Shown: positions 24,453-34,600 of the stretch, piece after piece
How positions within the stretch are numbered: the first letter of the stretch is position 1
How the letters are laid out: each line of letters begins with the position of its first letter
Source of the DNA: Lycorma delicatula
Taxonomy: Eukaryota > Arthropoda > Insecta > Hemiptera > Fulgoridae
Reading direction: 5' to 3'
Assembly: GCF_047948215.1 (NCBI RefSeq)
Contig: NC_134456.1
Coordinates: 193,609,034 to 193,673,033, forward strand
DNA length: 64,000 bases
Notes under the pieces: generated by a model
What the model was told of the DNA's origin: nothing
Databases searched by the model: none
Seen by the model: only the letters and a program-made list of their open reading frames with translations
Position numbers and translations under genes: made by a program

Positions 24453-25905
24453 CTAGCTCTACCCGCCACGCTTCGCTGTGGCACATTGTGGTTGCATGGA
24501 TGAGAAATGTGAAACAAAACAAAGCATAAGTTTCATAGAAGTTTAATTTTGCAATACTTGTGGATATACAATATTTTTTGTTTTTCCACTGTATGCGTAG
24601 ATATAAAGGCTATCTGGTTTGCCGACTCGGGAACATGCAACATACAATTGCCCATGTGAAAAGCAATCCGTATCTAAATCTAAACCACACAATTCTAAAG
24701 ATTGACCTTGAGCTTTACTGAATGTGATTGCAAATGCCAATCGAATTGGGAATTGCAATCTTTTAAATTGAAATGGTGTATCGGTCGAGATTATGGGTAT
24801 TCGAGGAATGAGGACATCTTCACCTTTGAAAAGCCCCGTTAAAATCGTTGCTTCCACTATGTTATTCATCAATTTCTTAACTGCAAGTCGCGTGCCGTTG
24901 CAGAGTTTTGGCTGATTAATATTCCGCAACAGGATAATTGTCATTTTTTGATCGAACCTAATGAGGAATGTTTTCCCAGTTCCTCCTGGCGTATCCAAGA
25001 AGAAGATCCCCCCAACTCCGTCATTTATCATTTGCATTATGCGATCATAAATGACTTTCTGTTCACGCTTTAATTTGGGAATGTTTGATTGGACATATGA
25101 CTGAAGATCACCAACGTTGTAACTCTGTTCACGGCGTAAATCCACATCAAATGATGCAATCGCAGCTCGGGTGGGTGCTGGCATTGCCAATTGACTAAGA
25201 ATTTTATTTGCAATAGCTAAGCACTTGTCTTCAATATTTATCAATGCTTCGTTGTAAATGCCTTCTGTAAATTCCATGGCCATATTGGTATTTTCTAGGC
25301 GTACTCTATGCAAAATATCCTCAGCCATATGCGACCGATATCTTTCCCATAACTCTGTGGGAGATAAAGGGAAGCAAGCGGTCAATATAATTGCGAATAA
25401 TGCGCGAATTTGGTTTGGATGTGCAGTGTTGCACGGGTCATTAATACATATATCCCACTGTTGGTCGTTTTCTAATAAATTCAGAGCTTGGTGAAAGGCG
25501 CAGCTCAATCACGACACGATCACACAAAAGTACCTCGATTAAAGTGAATATTTAATTCAGATTGTATAATAATCTGAATCAGATGCAAATGGATACGTTT
25601 TTTTTTTTTGTTAATAAACAATGTAATTGGGAACAGGTATTGTTTCACATGTGACTGCGGTTGTTGTTAGCTAGTATGGCGAATGTTCCCCTCGCTTCCG
25701 GGAGATGGCGCGGTCACTGGTACACAGCTGACCGTAAAAAAAACTGTTTTCTCGCGGTCGCGGCTATGTGACTGATGCGAAAAATAGATAAAAACAATCT
25801 TTGATGCGGGTTATATATCGTGCTAAAATTTGAGCTCAATCGGTGCAGAACATTTTGAGTTTTTGAAGCGTACACAAACGAACTTAACATTTTTATATAT
25901 AAAGA
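24453..25905 (-). mobile_element. Helitron, internally deleted, with both ends
   Basis: Read on the minus strand, the element starts TCTTTATATATAAAAATG at 25905, preceded by host A, and ends at 24453 in CTAG followed by host T, the canonical A|T insertion of Helitrons. About 10-25 bp inside the 3' end is the hairpin CCACAGCGAAGCGTGG. At 1453 bp it is far shorter than an autonomous Helitron (typically 5-6 kb or more): no Rep/HUH nuclease is present and the helicase gene is shortened at its N-terminus and in the middle. The 5' 125 bp recur at 26919-27045. It could only move using proteins supplied by an intact relative. Confidence 0.85.
24543..25508 (-). pseudogene. Pif1-type Helitron helicase, internally deleted
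   Basis: The 321-codon frame is the C-terminal helicase part of a RepHel protein, which would unwind DNA during rolling-circle transposition. Residues 1-120 match the pre-helicase region (LNLLEND, HPNQIRALFAIILTACFP, EDILHRVR). Walker A is visible at about residues 173-180 (PGGTGKT). The sequence then jumps directly to ILLRNINQPKLCNGTRLAV, so motifs II to IV, including the Walker B acidic pair, are missing. The final motifs are present (RLAFAITFSKAQGQSLELCG, GQLYVACSRVGKPDSLYIY). The frame stayed open across the deletion, but without Walker B it should not hydrolyse ATP. The Rep nuclease domain and the normal N-terminus are absent, so the first Met is arbitrary. Confidence 0.9.
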
Positions 25906-26437
25906 TTTGTGGGCTGCGAAAAAAAGCCCTTAAAGTCATGCGAAAAAACACATCATTTTAAATGCTTACAAAAGCAGAGTAATGCTTAAAAATTACAGAA
26001 TAATCAAACGGCGTTGATTTCAGATGTTAATAAACTGCTAACGTAAGAAGAAGTTGTGCTGCTTCAGTGTACAACGTGATTCTCGAGTATGAATCTACTA
26101 ATGAATTACGGTCTCCAAAGAAAACAAAACCCAAGGTCAATTGAGAAAAAGATGCGATTTTGATAAAAACGCGATTCGTAAAAAAATTACACGAATTTGA
26201 ATTATTTAGAAATAGTTTATTCTTATCATTAAACGAAAAGAATTCCAGCCGTGTTATAGAAAAACAATGATATCAAAATGTGGCTTAGTTCAAAAGGAAT
26301 AATTTTTGAAGAGTAAGTTAATGTTCTATCATTGCAAAGGGTTTCGCGTATTAAAAGTAATTATAGTCCGTATAAAATTGGTTTGACACACAATGCCATA
26401 TTGGTAAGTCGTGTTTATATTCGGCTCCTAACGAATA

Positions 26438-26604
26438 TGTTTTCCGGCCTCCGTGGCGCGAGTGGTAACGTCTCGGACTTTAACCCGGTGGTTCCGAGTT
26501 GGAATCCCGGTCGCATGGCATTTTCATACGCTATAAATCATTCATATCATCATCTGAAGCAATGCATAACAGTGGTTTCGGAGGTTAGAAAAAAACCAAA
26601 AAAA
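26438..26604 (+). mobile_element. SINE-B copy 1 (tRNA-derived)
   Basis: A second SINE family, unrelated in sequence to SINE-A. The head reads GGCCTCCGTGGCGCGAGTGG (box A) and later GTTGGAATCCCGG (box B-like), followed by a GCATTTTCATACGC body and an A/C-rich tail. A possible 8-bp target-site duplication, AACGAATA, lies at 26430-26437 and 26605-26612. The same head occurs on the minus strand at 52500-52588. It sits between the Helitron and a solo Helitron end. Confidence 0.8.
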
Positions 26605-26651
26605 AACGAATACTTAGTTGTGTGGTTTCAGTGTTACTGTTTGTGAATTTT

Positions 26652-26766
26652 GTTCTTTGCTTTTACATAGCAAAGAACGGTAAATGACCAAAAAACGATT
26701 CTTTGGTCATATATATGTAAAAAAATAACCTAACAAAGGATTTTTGGGTCCCTACATAATGTAGGG
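26652..26766. repeat. Cluster of three short hairpins
   Basis: Three inverted repeats follow one another: GTTCTTTGC/GCAAAGAAC (26652-26660 and 26670-26678), ATGACCAAA/TTTGGTCAT (26684-26692 and 26702-26710) and CCCTACAT/ATGTAGGG (26750-26766). Their stems share ATTT/AAAG-like character but not sequence. No gene is nearby; this may be part of a small unrecognised element. Confidence 0.6.
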
Positions 26767-26918
26767 TATTATTTTCTGTTTATTTGGTTATTTCCACCTT
26801 TTTTTGTTTGCATAGTTTTAAGTCTATCTGGGGTATGAGAAAGTTGGGTGTTTTAATTTATTTACTGTAAGTCATCCTTCTTGGGTGGCTTTTCTTTTTG
26901 TTTTGGTGTTAGATTTAT

Positions 26919-27045
26919 TAAAAATAGATGAAAACAATCTTTGATGCGGGTTATATATCTTGCTAAAATTTAAGCTCAATCGGTGCAGAACATTTTGAGT
27001 TTTTGAAGCGTACACAAACGAACTTAACATTTTTATATATATAGA
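26919..27045 (-). mobile_element. Solo Helitron 5' end
   Basis: These 127 bp match the first 125 bp of the Helitron at 25905 with about four differences. On the minus strand they begin TCTATATATATAAAAATG at 27045, again preceded by A. The similarity stops at about 26919 and no matching 3' end was found to the left, so this is a truncated copy or the start of a different non-autonomous derivative. Confidence 0.8.
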
Positions 27046-27342
27046 TATACTGAATTCAATAGCGAACTGTTTGTTCGTTCGTTGAAAATATTTACTAAAT
27101 GTGAGTGATTCTTGTAAGAAAATTAAAACTGAAATATTAACTATTATACATAATTTATCCGGCTGACATTATTTGAACTTATTTGAAAAAATATATTTTG
27201 TAAAAACTGTACCAAATATTAGACAAAAATTATATTTTCTTAGAAACACCATGAGGATGAAAAACTGTCTTTTAAAAGAGTAAAGATCTCCAGCTACATT
27301 CATTTGTAGATTTTACATTGTATATTCAAGTCTCTTGCTTAC

Positions 27343-27441
27343 CTTTCCAGGTAATCCGAGTTCAGTGGACCCTTTATGAATACCAAATCCAAGAAAATCT
27401 TTCACTGGAACTATGCCAGTCCATTCAACTACTTGGCTACA
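27343..27441 (-). other. Candidate host exon A
   Basis: On the minus strand an open segment reads QVVEWTGIVPVKDFLG then FGIHKGSTELGLPGK and stops at a good splice donor (GGAAAG|GTAAGC, donor at 27342). Base composition is richer in G+C than the flanks and the residue mix looks like real protein. The acceptor side is weak: the nearest good acceptor (TATTTACAG) would put an in-frame TAG in the exon, so one must use a later AG at 27442 or 27437. I do not recognise the protein. It could be an exon, a pseudogene piece or chance. Confidence 0.25.
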
Positions 27442-28578
27442 CTAACTGTAAATACTACCGTTTAATGGAATGAGAAGAAAAGCTGTGTAGGAAGCTATAT
27501 CGAATGGATCTAGCTGTTTTCAAATAAAATTATAAAACGAGGTTTAGGAAAATACACAAAATATATTCAAAGTGCGTTATATAAAATAAAATAAAGAATT
27601 ACATCGATGAAAAATTTCAATAATCTGAATAGAACGGTATCGTGTGCTTATCACTAAACACATACTATACGAATGTTTAAATGCTGTTACATAACTAAAC
27701 AGCAAACTATCTTTTATATTCCAATTGGCAATTATTTGTGAAAACAGAATACTGGTTAGTTCTATTCTATAGAGCCATCGATGACGTTTTCGAAGCTAAA
27801 CTTTGTTTATATACAGAGTTTTAATAATTAAACATTATGTAAATGCTTCTTTTAGCATTTACATAAATCTACGAAATACATGTACTAAAAACTTGCCTGT
27901 ACCGACATAAGAAACGGCTATTTTTTTAAGAGATTTACCATTATAGCATGATAAATTTCAAGCAGGAGTCTAGCTGAACGGTTTATATGACAAAAGACTG
28001 GTAGTGGGCGAGATTTTTCATTTTAGGAACTCTGTAAATCAGGGTGCTTAAATCTTTGAAAGCCAGTGGTCACTACATAATTTCTTAATGAGTTGAGAAC
28101 CTCACAGTAATAGAAATTTTGAATAATTTTTAATTAAAACAAGTTTGATTTTGTTTCATACTTCAACCACTCAAAAAATACAAGCATATATTTTTACTTT
28201 GTACAATTTATTTAAACAGATGTTCATAAAAAAAAAACCATTTAAGGAAAAGATTAATTTCTTTTACTTTAAACATTTACACTAAGCATATATTACTGGC
28301 ATAATTGTATGGGAAAAATAACTTTTCAAAAAAAAAAAAAATTGTACTGACAAAAATAAAATCAATTTCACCATTTGGCATCAGGTAGAGATTACAAGTT
28401 GGGAGTTATACTGATTGATATATGATTAATGATAGGCCTAGTTCATTTTTAATTGTCATTTTTTCTAATGATATTTTAAAATTTAATTTTCAAAGGTTTA
28501 ATTTAGCGGGCCAAAAGTTGCACACAGACCAAGGGTTGAAGCACCGCTTCTTCATTCTTGGGTAGCTTTTTAATTGAT

Positions 28579-28631
28579 AGACGAAAAACCATTTTTCTAT
28601 TTCAATCTTTCTCAAAAATGGGTTTTCGTCT
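28579..28631. repeat. 18-bp stem hairpin
   Basis: Bases 28579-28596 (AGACGAAAAACCATTTTT) pair with 28614-28631 with one mismatch across a 17-base loop. No coding context is visible. Confidence 0.75.
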
Positions 28632-28916
28632 GGTATATATATATATCTATAAAATCCTGATGACAAATCTGTTAAAGCAATTTGCTGATTTCTATAAATC
28701 TAAAAGTTTCTAGAGGACTAATGGGTAAAGTGAGTATCTGATATCTGTATTTTTTGCCTGACAGTCTTTTTCTAATCAGCCACCCCTTTTCCTAATATAG
28801 TGTTTAGTCGACCCGTTACTAGGTTCGCTCCTAAATCACTGGAAATTGTAGAAATTTAGTGCGATCAGATGAACCAGGTGACATATTGTCTGTGGACCAA
28901 TCCCGGGACTTGATAC

Positions 28917-28972
28917 CTTTCTGATAGCTGTATAATAAGCCCAATACCTGAAGTCGAGCTTCCATATCCTTC
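28917..28972 (-). other. Candidate host exon B
   Basis: A 56-nt segment on the minus strand lies between an acceptor-like ATTATTACTTTAG (before 28972) and a donor-like AAAG|GTATCA (after 28917). It reads EGYGSSTSGIGLIIQLSE plus a split AG codon. If joined to candidate exon A through the AG at 27437, the phase is kept, which is why it is noted. The frame is short and chance is a real possibility; no family was recognised. Confidence 0.15.
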
Positions 28973-29919
28973 CTAAAGTAATAATACAATAAGGTAATGG
29001 AATAAACGTCACTCTTCAATTAGAAAATTTTCTTTCCATATGGTGTAATATCTACAAACTTTTAAAATCGAATGATATCTTTGGATTCTTATTTATTTAA
29101 ACCTTTTTAGTAAAGCAAAATTATTTTTACGTCTGTATTTAAATCAGCTAACTCCGGATAGATTTTAATTAAAATAATGCATCTTTTTTGCGATTGAATA
29201 AAATAAGTAAGAAATAGTTGTTAGATTTATTTTACTGTCTCTGTAAGGAAAATAAATACGGTTATATATGTACACAGATATTATTATTATTTTTATTACG
29301 TGCTAGAACATAAATGTTCTAAATACCGCATAAAATACAGCGTTCAGAAAGACAAAATTTAATTTTTTCTAATTATCAACTTGAATTTGATTTAAATATA
29401 GCTGAAATTTTAAACATTACAGTGCATATATATATAATAAATCCATAAATTAATTACACTTCAACGTCTATTAATTTAAAAACTCTTTTTCATTTTAATT
29501 TTTTTTTTAAAGTTAAAATCAATTAAAAGAAAAAAAATATCCATATAATCATATAGTCGTCATATTTACTTAATTATAAAATAATATCTACCAAGAAAAC
29601 ATCTTGGAAAGGGGAAACAAAAAAAATATGATTTCTGACCGCAAGAGATCCTCTAGCCCGGAAATGGTTTAGGCGCTTCAGGAATACTGAAAATGCTTGT
29701 ACTTCTAGGACAAAAGATAACACAGATGTATGGTACTATATATATATTTTTTTTTAAATTGCCATATTAATTTTGATATTGATTGACACATTAAATAATA
29801 ATCTAATCTATTTTAATTAATTTTATCAATATTTTCATAACTATATCTGAAAATTATATATAACTAATTTCATTTTTCATTTTTAATACTCTCTCGAAAC
29901 CTGTAATTATTTCTGAAAC

Positions 29920-30204
29920 TTTTCTTTTTCCTGTTTAGCCTCCGGTAACTACCGTTTAGATAATTCTTCTGAGGATGATATGTATGAGTGTAAATGAAGT
30001 GTAGTCTTGTACATTCTCAGTTCGACCATTCCTGAGATGTGAGATTAATTGAAATCCAAACACCAAAGAACACCGGTATCCACGATCTAGTATTCAAATC
30101 CGTGTAAAAATAACTGGCTTTACTAGGACTTGAACGCTGTAACTCTCGACTTCCAAATCAGCTGATTTGGGAAGACGCGTTAACCACTAGACCAACCCGG
30201 TGGG
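29920..30204 (-). mobile_element. SINE-A copy 3 (tRNA-derived)
   Basis: A full-length SINE-A on the minus strand. Its head lies at 30204 (revcomp of GGTTGGTCTAGTGG) with the intact palindrome CCAAATCAGCTGATTTGG, and its tail lies at 29920. A 13-bp target-site duplication, TTATTTCTGAAAC, is present at 29907-29919 and 30205-30217. Box B carries the change GCGTTCAAGTCC as in copy 2. Confidence 0.95.
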
Positions 30205-31089
30205 TTATTTCTGAAACCTACTTTTCATCTGACGCACCCAAATGATTGTTTTAAAATGATTTTGAATTTTCTCTTTCGAAAAAAATGTTATTTTTTCAAA
30301 TTTCATGTGTCCTGTTATTTTCGCAGTTTAAACATTTTTTTAATTGTAACTTCATGAAAATAGTGTACCGCGTTTCTGAAACTTCAGCGTTAAAAACCAA
30401 TCGTAATTATTTTCTTTACTCACAGTCTAGTGAAATGTCCAATAATTAATTATATATATTTTAAAATACTTTTATTTTCTTAGCACAATGGTAAAAAGAT
30501 GTTGCTCGTGATTTTAAATTTAATGAAACTGGAAATGTTTAAGAACCATTATAAATTGTTTACCATTCAAGAATCTTTGGTAATGATTACGTAATAGTAT
30601 TTCAGACCACATTCCGCAATAGTTCAGACATTAAACGTGGAATGAAGGCAAAACGCATAATCACTTAGTCATCGTATTTATTTATAAACAATACAGTTTT
30701 TCAATAACGTTTGAAACTTTAAAGATGACCAGAAAAGTGTCTAAATAAATAAAAATCTATTACTTTGTAAAAACCGTTAAAATAGAACTGTATTAATGAA
30801 TCTAATAAGTCTGTTTCTTACTCACAGATATTTCTGTAGAAATTATCTATTTCTGTAGAAACCTTCTATTTCTACAGTAATTAGTGCATACAGCCAAAAA
30901 CTGCTAAGTTTTATATAACAAACGGTTTCAAATTATGAATTCAAATATAATAAATTAAAAACAGCTTGTTGCTTTCATTTAAAAAAAAGAGAATTTATAC
31001 CTTAAAACGGTATTATGTTTTTAATCAGAGCAACATTATTTAAACTGGAAAGGGTAACACAAATTTTTAGTTGCATAGGGTGACAACCT

Positions 31090-31382
31090 TTTTCTTTCAT
31101 TTTCCTGTTTAACCTCCGGTAACTACCGTTTAGATAATACTTCAGAGGATGATATTATATGAGGGTAAATGAAGTGTAGTCCTGTACATTCTCAGTTCGA
31201 CCATTCCTGAGATGTGAGATTAATTGAAATCCAACCACCAAAGAACACCGGTATCCACGATCTAGTATTCAAATCCGTGTAAAAATAACTGACTTTACTA
31301 GGACTTGAATGCTGGAACTGTATATTTCCAAAATCAGCTGATTTGGGAAGACACGTTCACCACTACACCAACCCGGTGGGTT
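31090..31382 (-). mobile_element. SINE-A copy 4 (tRNA-derived)
   Basis: A full-length SINE-A on the minus strand, inserted about 45 bp left of the Tigger element. A 13-bp target-site duplication with one mismatch (AGGGTGACAACCT and AGGCTGACAACCT) lies at 31077-31089 and 31383-31395. The region between box A and box B carries small changes (TATATTTCC in place of CTCGACTTCC on the plus strand). Confidence 0.93.
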
Positions 31383-31427
31383 AGGCTGACAACCTAAACA
31401 TCGTTAAAAATTTAAAAAAAATATATA

Positions 31428-32997
31428 CAGTAATGACCAGAAATTACGCGACAAGTGGGACCGAGCGGTAACCGTGTAAGTCGGGGAACAACTTTGCATA
31501 CAAATACATACAAATTCTGTTTAATTGGAATCGGAGACTAAAGAAAACAATAATTTAGAAGAAAAATGTGTGATTAAATCTTAGATAATACAGTACTTAA
31601 AACAAATTATGTTCCATATTATGAATTGCAAAAAACGTAAACCGAAGTTATTTTGATGTGGAAGGCTTCCTAAAATCAAAGAAAGTCGTCTGACCGATCA
31701 AGATTTTTTTCTTCTCACGAAAAATATCCTCGTAGCACGCAAATAATTTGGTGGCAAAAATACAACTTTCACGTGTGGGTCGAAATTAGTTAAAGTAGCA
31801 GGAAGATGGTGCGTTGTTGATTAATAGCATCACTTTAAATGGGATTTGTTTAGATTGGCAATAAAGTTCGACTTCAGGTATGAAATGACGACTAAACCAG
31901 TCCTCAAAAAGGAAAAGCTGTCACCCAAGCTTTACGATTCGACTTCCAAATCACGGACAAGCCAGCTTTAGATTTATCTTTTAATATTCTTGGATTTTTT
32001 GAGCGATAAACTGAGAGAGATTTTAACTTATCACCAGCTGCATTCGCGCCAACGATCAATGTCAATCGAACTTTGGCGGCCTTAAAACCTGGAAAGGTTC
32101 TCTCTTCACGCGCGATAAAAATTCATTCAGGCAACTTCTTCCAGAACAGGCCAGTCTCATTCACGTTGAATATGGTTTGGCTGGTACAGCCACCTTCTTC
32201 TATCATAGCTTTGAGTTTCTCTGGATAGAGAGACGCAGCCTCTTTATCAGCGCTTGCCGCCTCTCTTCTTTCTGCAATGCTATGCCAATTACAGCGACGT
32301 TTGAATCGGCTGAACCAACCGTTACTAGCTTTAAAAATTTCATTCTTAGCCACCCCAGCTTCTCTTTTAATCTCTCAAAAATCAGCTTAGCTTGAGAGCA
32401 CGCCGTGTTCTGATTAACAGGACAATTTTTCACACTTACTTGATTATCACACCATAATTTTAACATCGTTTCCATCTCAGCGATAACTATAACGTTTATG
32501 AATGATGCTTGAATTCATTGATTGAGTATTTTTCACAGCTTCAAGAATTTTTTCTTTACCTTTTACAACTGTTTTGACTGTCGATTCCAGTAGATCAAAC
32601 TTCTTTGCCGATTCACAAACTAATATTTTTACATCGAGGTCTTTGATAATGTTAAGTTTATATTCCAAAGATAATGTTTTTATTTTCTTGTTTGATGCAA
32701 AAGAATCAGTTCTACTTCGTTTGGATGACATAGTAGAGTCTATCAAGTTTCCGTAGATATAACGAACACACAATATAAAAAAACACACTAACAACAACGA
32801 ACACACTAACACCACAAAATAATAATTTGTAGCTATGCTTTGACTCCGCGCGAAACATGTCCGACCATGTCGTAAGCTGAACTGAACTGAACACTAGTAC
32901 GGGCGGAGTGGGAAAATGAGTTTGAATCGGAAGATTAAAAAATCGCGTAACTCTGGATCCGCGTAAGACGGGGTAGCGTAAGTCGGGAGTATTACTG
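31428..32997 (-). mobile_element. Tigger/pogo-like DNA transposon, complete but dead
   Basis: The left end is TA|CAGTAATGACC and the right end, read inwards, is TA|CAGTAATACTCC: short terminal inverted repeats beginning CAGTAAT, each next to a TA, the target of the Tc1/mariner-pogo superfamily. Subterminal sequence is rich in TTACGCG and GTAAGTCGGG motifs on both sides. The 1570-bp interior carries a broken transposase on the minus strand. The element is shorter than intact Tigger copies (2-2.5 kb), consistent with loss of the C-terminal coding part. Confidence 0.85.
31690..32731 (-). pseudogene. Tigger-like transposase pseudogene
   Basis: The N-terminal helix-turn-helix (LSLEYKLNIIKDLDVKILVC) starts at the Met at 32731. 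After frame changes come the CENP-B/Tc5-type DNA-binding region (ETMLKLWCDNQ, SNGWFSRFKRRCNWHS) and the DDE domain. The DDE domain shows FNVNETGLFWKKLPE where the family has FNVDETG, TFPGFKAAKVRLTLIVGANA, then MLLINNAP where the family has LLIDNAP, and VKVVFLPPN. After VVFLPPN the sequence leaves the family, so the third catalytic acidic region (around QPMDQG) is absent. At least two frameshifts are present. Both remaining catalytic Asp positions read Asn, so the protein could not cut DNA even if the frame were intact. Confidence 0.85.
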
Positions 32998-33663
32998 TAT
33001 ATACAGAGTTATACCAAATTGCATGGTAATCTCTCTCTCTCGGGAGATGATACTATAGCCAAAAATAAGAAAAAGAGTTCGCATAATTATAGGTTAGAAA
33101 AAGGTTCGTTAGAGAGTTTGGGCTAGAGAAACATTTAGCCCTGCTTTCCCTTTGTGAAATGAAACAGTACTAGCGTTCTTGGGGTATAAATCGAGAGTAA
33201 TTTTGATGTTTCATAATGGTTTTTGATCTAAGAAACAGAAAAAAAATGATTCCAAACCTCTACGTTGCTTAAGTTCTAATAAAAATGGGGGAAAAGACAA
33301 AAAAACTTTGTTGGAAAACAGTTTTTAGGTTTTGAATAAGATAACGTTGTTAATTTTCCAATAAACAAATAATAATCTCTAATTAACTTTCTAGAGAATA
33401 TAATTATGAGAAAATTGATATAAATAACTTCTATTAAAATTAAGCGTAAATTTGAGAAGTACAGCTTTAATTAGGAACAAAACACACAAACTGGATCGAA
33501 TAAGTGATACGATTTTAAACAGAACAATTTATATACAAATGATAAAATTAAATTTGAAAGACATCCTTCTATACCATATTATAAATATATATTTTTCATA
33601 GGATGGCAATAAAAGCTTATCAACATTTAAGTTTAGTGTCTAGCATTTTAATATTCATTTGAG

Positions 33664-34600
33664 CGGTGTTTGTGCTATTATTGTTCGGTCAGTCATTCAC
33701 AATGGATGACACTACAAATTTGTTTTCATTTGGAGAGTTGACGGACATGTTGTTAATCTATGGTAAAGTAAATAAAAATAGATTGGCTGCTGTTCGTGAA
33801 TACCGGGAAAATTATCCAGATCGAAGAGTACCGAATCGTAAAACAAACATTGAGGCATGAGGAGGCAAGTTCGAAAATAAAGACGCTTAAACCACAACGA
33901 TTCGATGCTCGTTCTGAACGTTTTGTGAGAAATACCAATGCTGAAAAAGCAATAATGAATGCGGTAAAATTATCTCCCACCTCAAGTACCAGAAAGTTGT
34001 CACATTGCTTTCATATTTCGCTTATTTATTTACTCATTCATTACAACTGTACAAGAGTTATTACCACCTGATTTTGATATACGACTGAAGTTCTGTCGAT
34101 GGTTAATTATAAAATGTAAACATCATCACAATTTCCGAAGTAATATTCTAATTACTGATGAATCCTGTTTAACAAGAAATGTTATTGTAAATTATCGAAA
34201 CACTCACAGTTGGGCAGAAGAAAATTCCCATGAATCTGCTATAAATAATTTCCAATGTACTTTTTCGTTTAATGTGTGGTGTGGTCTTCTTGATGATAAT
34301 CTCATAGGCCCTTTTTTCTTACCGCCAAGGCGCAATGGAGAGCGGTACTTGCAGTTTTTGCAAACAAATCTGATACCAGTTCTTGAAGATATTCCACTAG
34401 CAGGTAGAGTGCAAATGTGGTTTTTCAATGATGGCGCACTGCTCACTACTGTCGAGATGTGATGAATCATTTAAATAACACATTTAGTAAGCAATAGATT
34501 GGTGAAACGGACTAGTAAAATCCTGGAAACCTGGATCTCACGTCATCGAAATTTATCCTTTGAAGTTGGAAGAAGTCGTTAGTCTATTCCGCTCGTATTG
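33664..34600 (+). pseudogene. Mariner-like transposase pseudogene
   Basis: The N-terminus has the short helix-turn-helix seen in insect mariner relatives with a DUF4817-type start (LTDMLLIYGKVNKNRLAAVR, YRENYPDRRVPNRKT), broken by a stop at 33858. In another frame follow SERFVRNTNAEKAIMNAV and SPTSSTRKLSH, then FDIRLKFCRWL, ILITDES (first catalytic Asp), NTHSWAEEN, NVWCGLLDDNLIGPFFLP, ERYLQFLQTNLIPVLED and MWFFNDGA (second Asp). After another shift HLNNTFSKQ is followed by TAG where Trp is expected, and the RSPDL-like third-Asp site reads RHRNL, Asn for Asp. Several frameshifts make it inactive. I could not identify terminal inverted repeats. Confidence 0.8.

Noticed and set aside
32177..32395. 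Plus-strand frames opposite the Tigger transposase
   Set aside because: They are antisense shadows; only the minus strand gives the transposase motifs.
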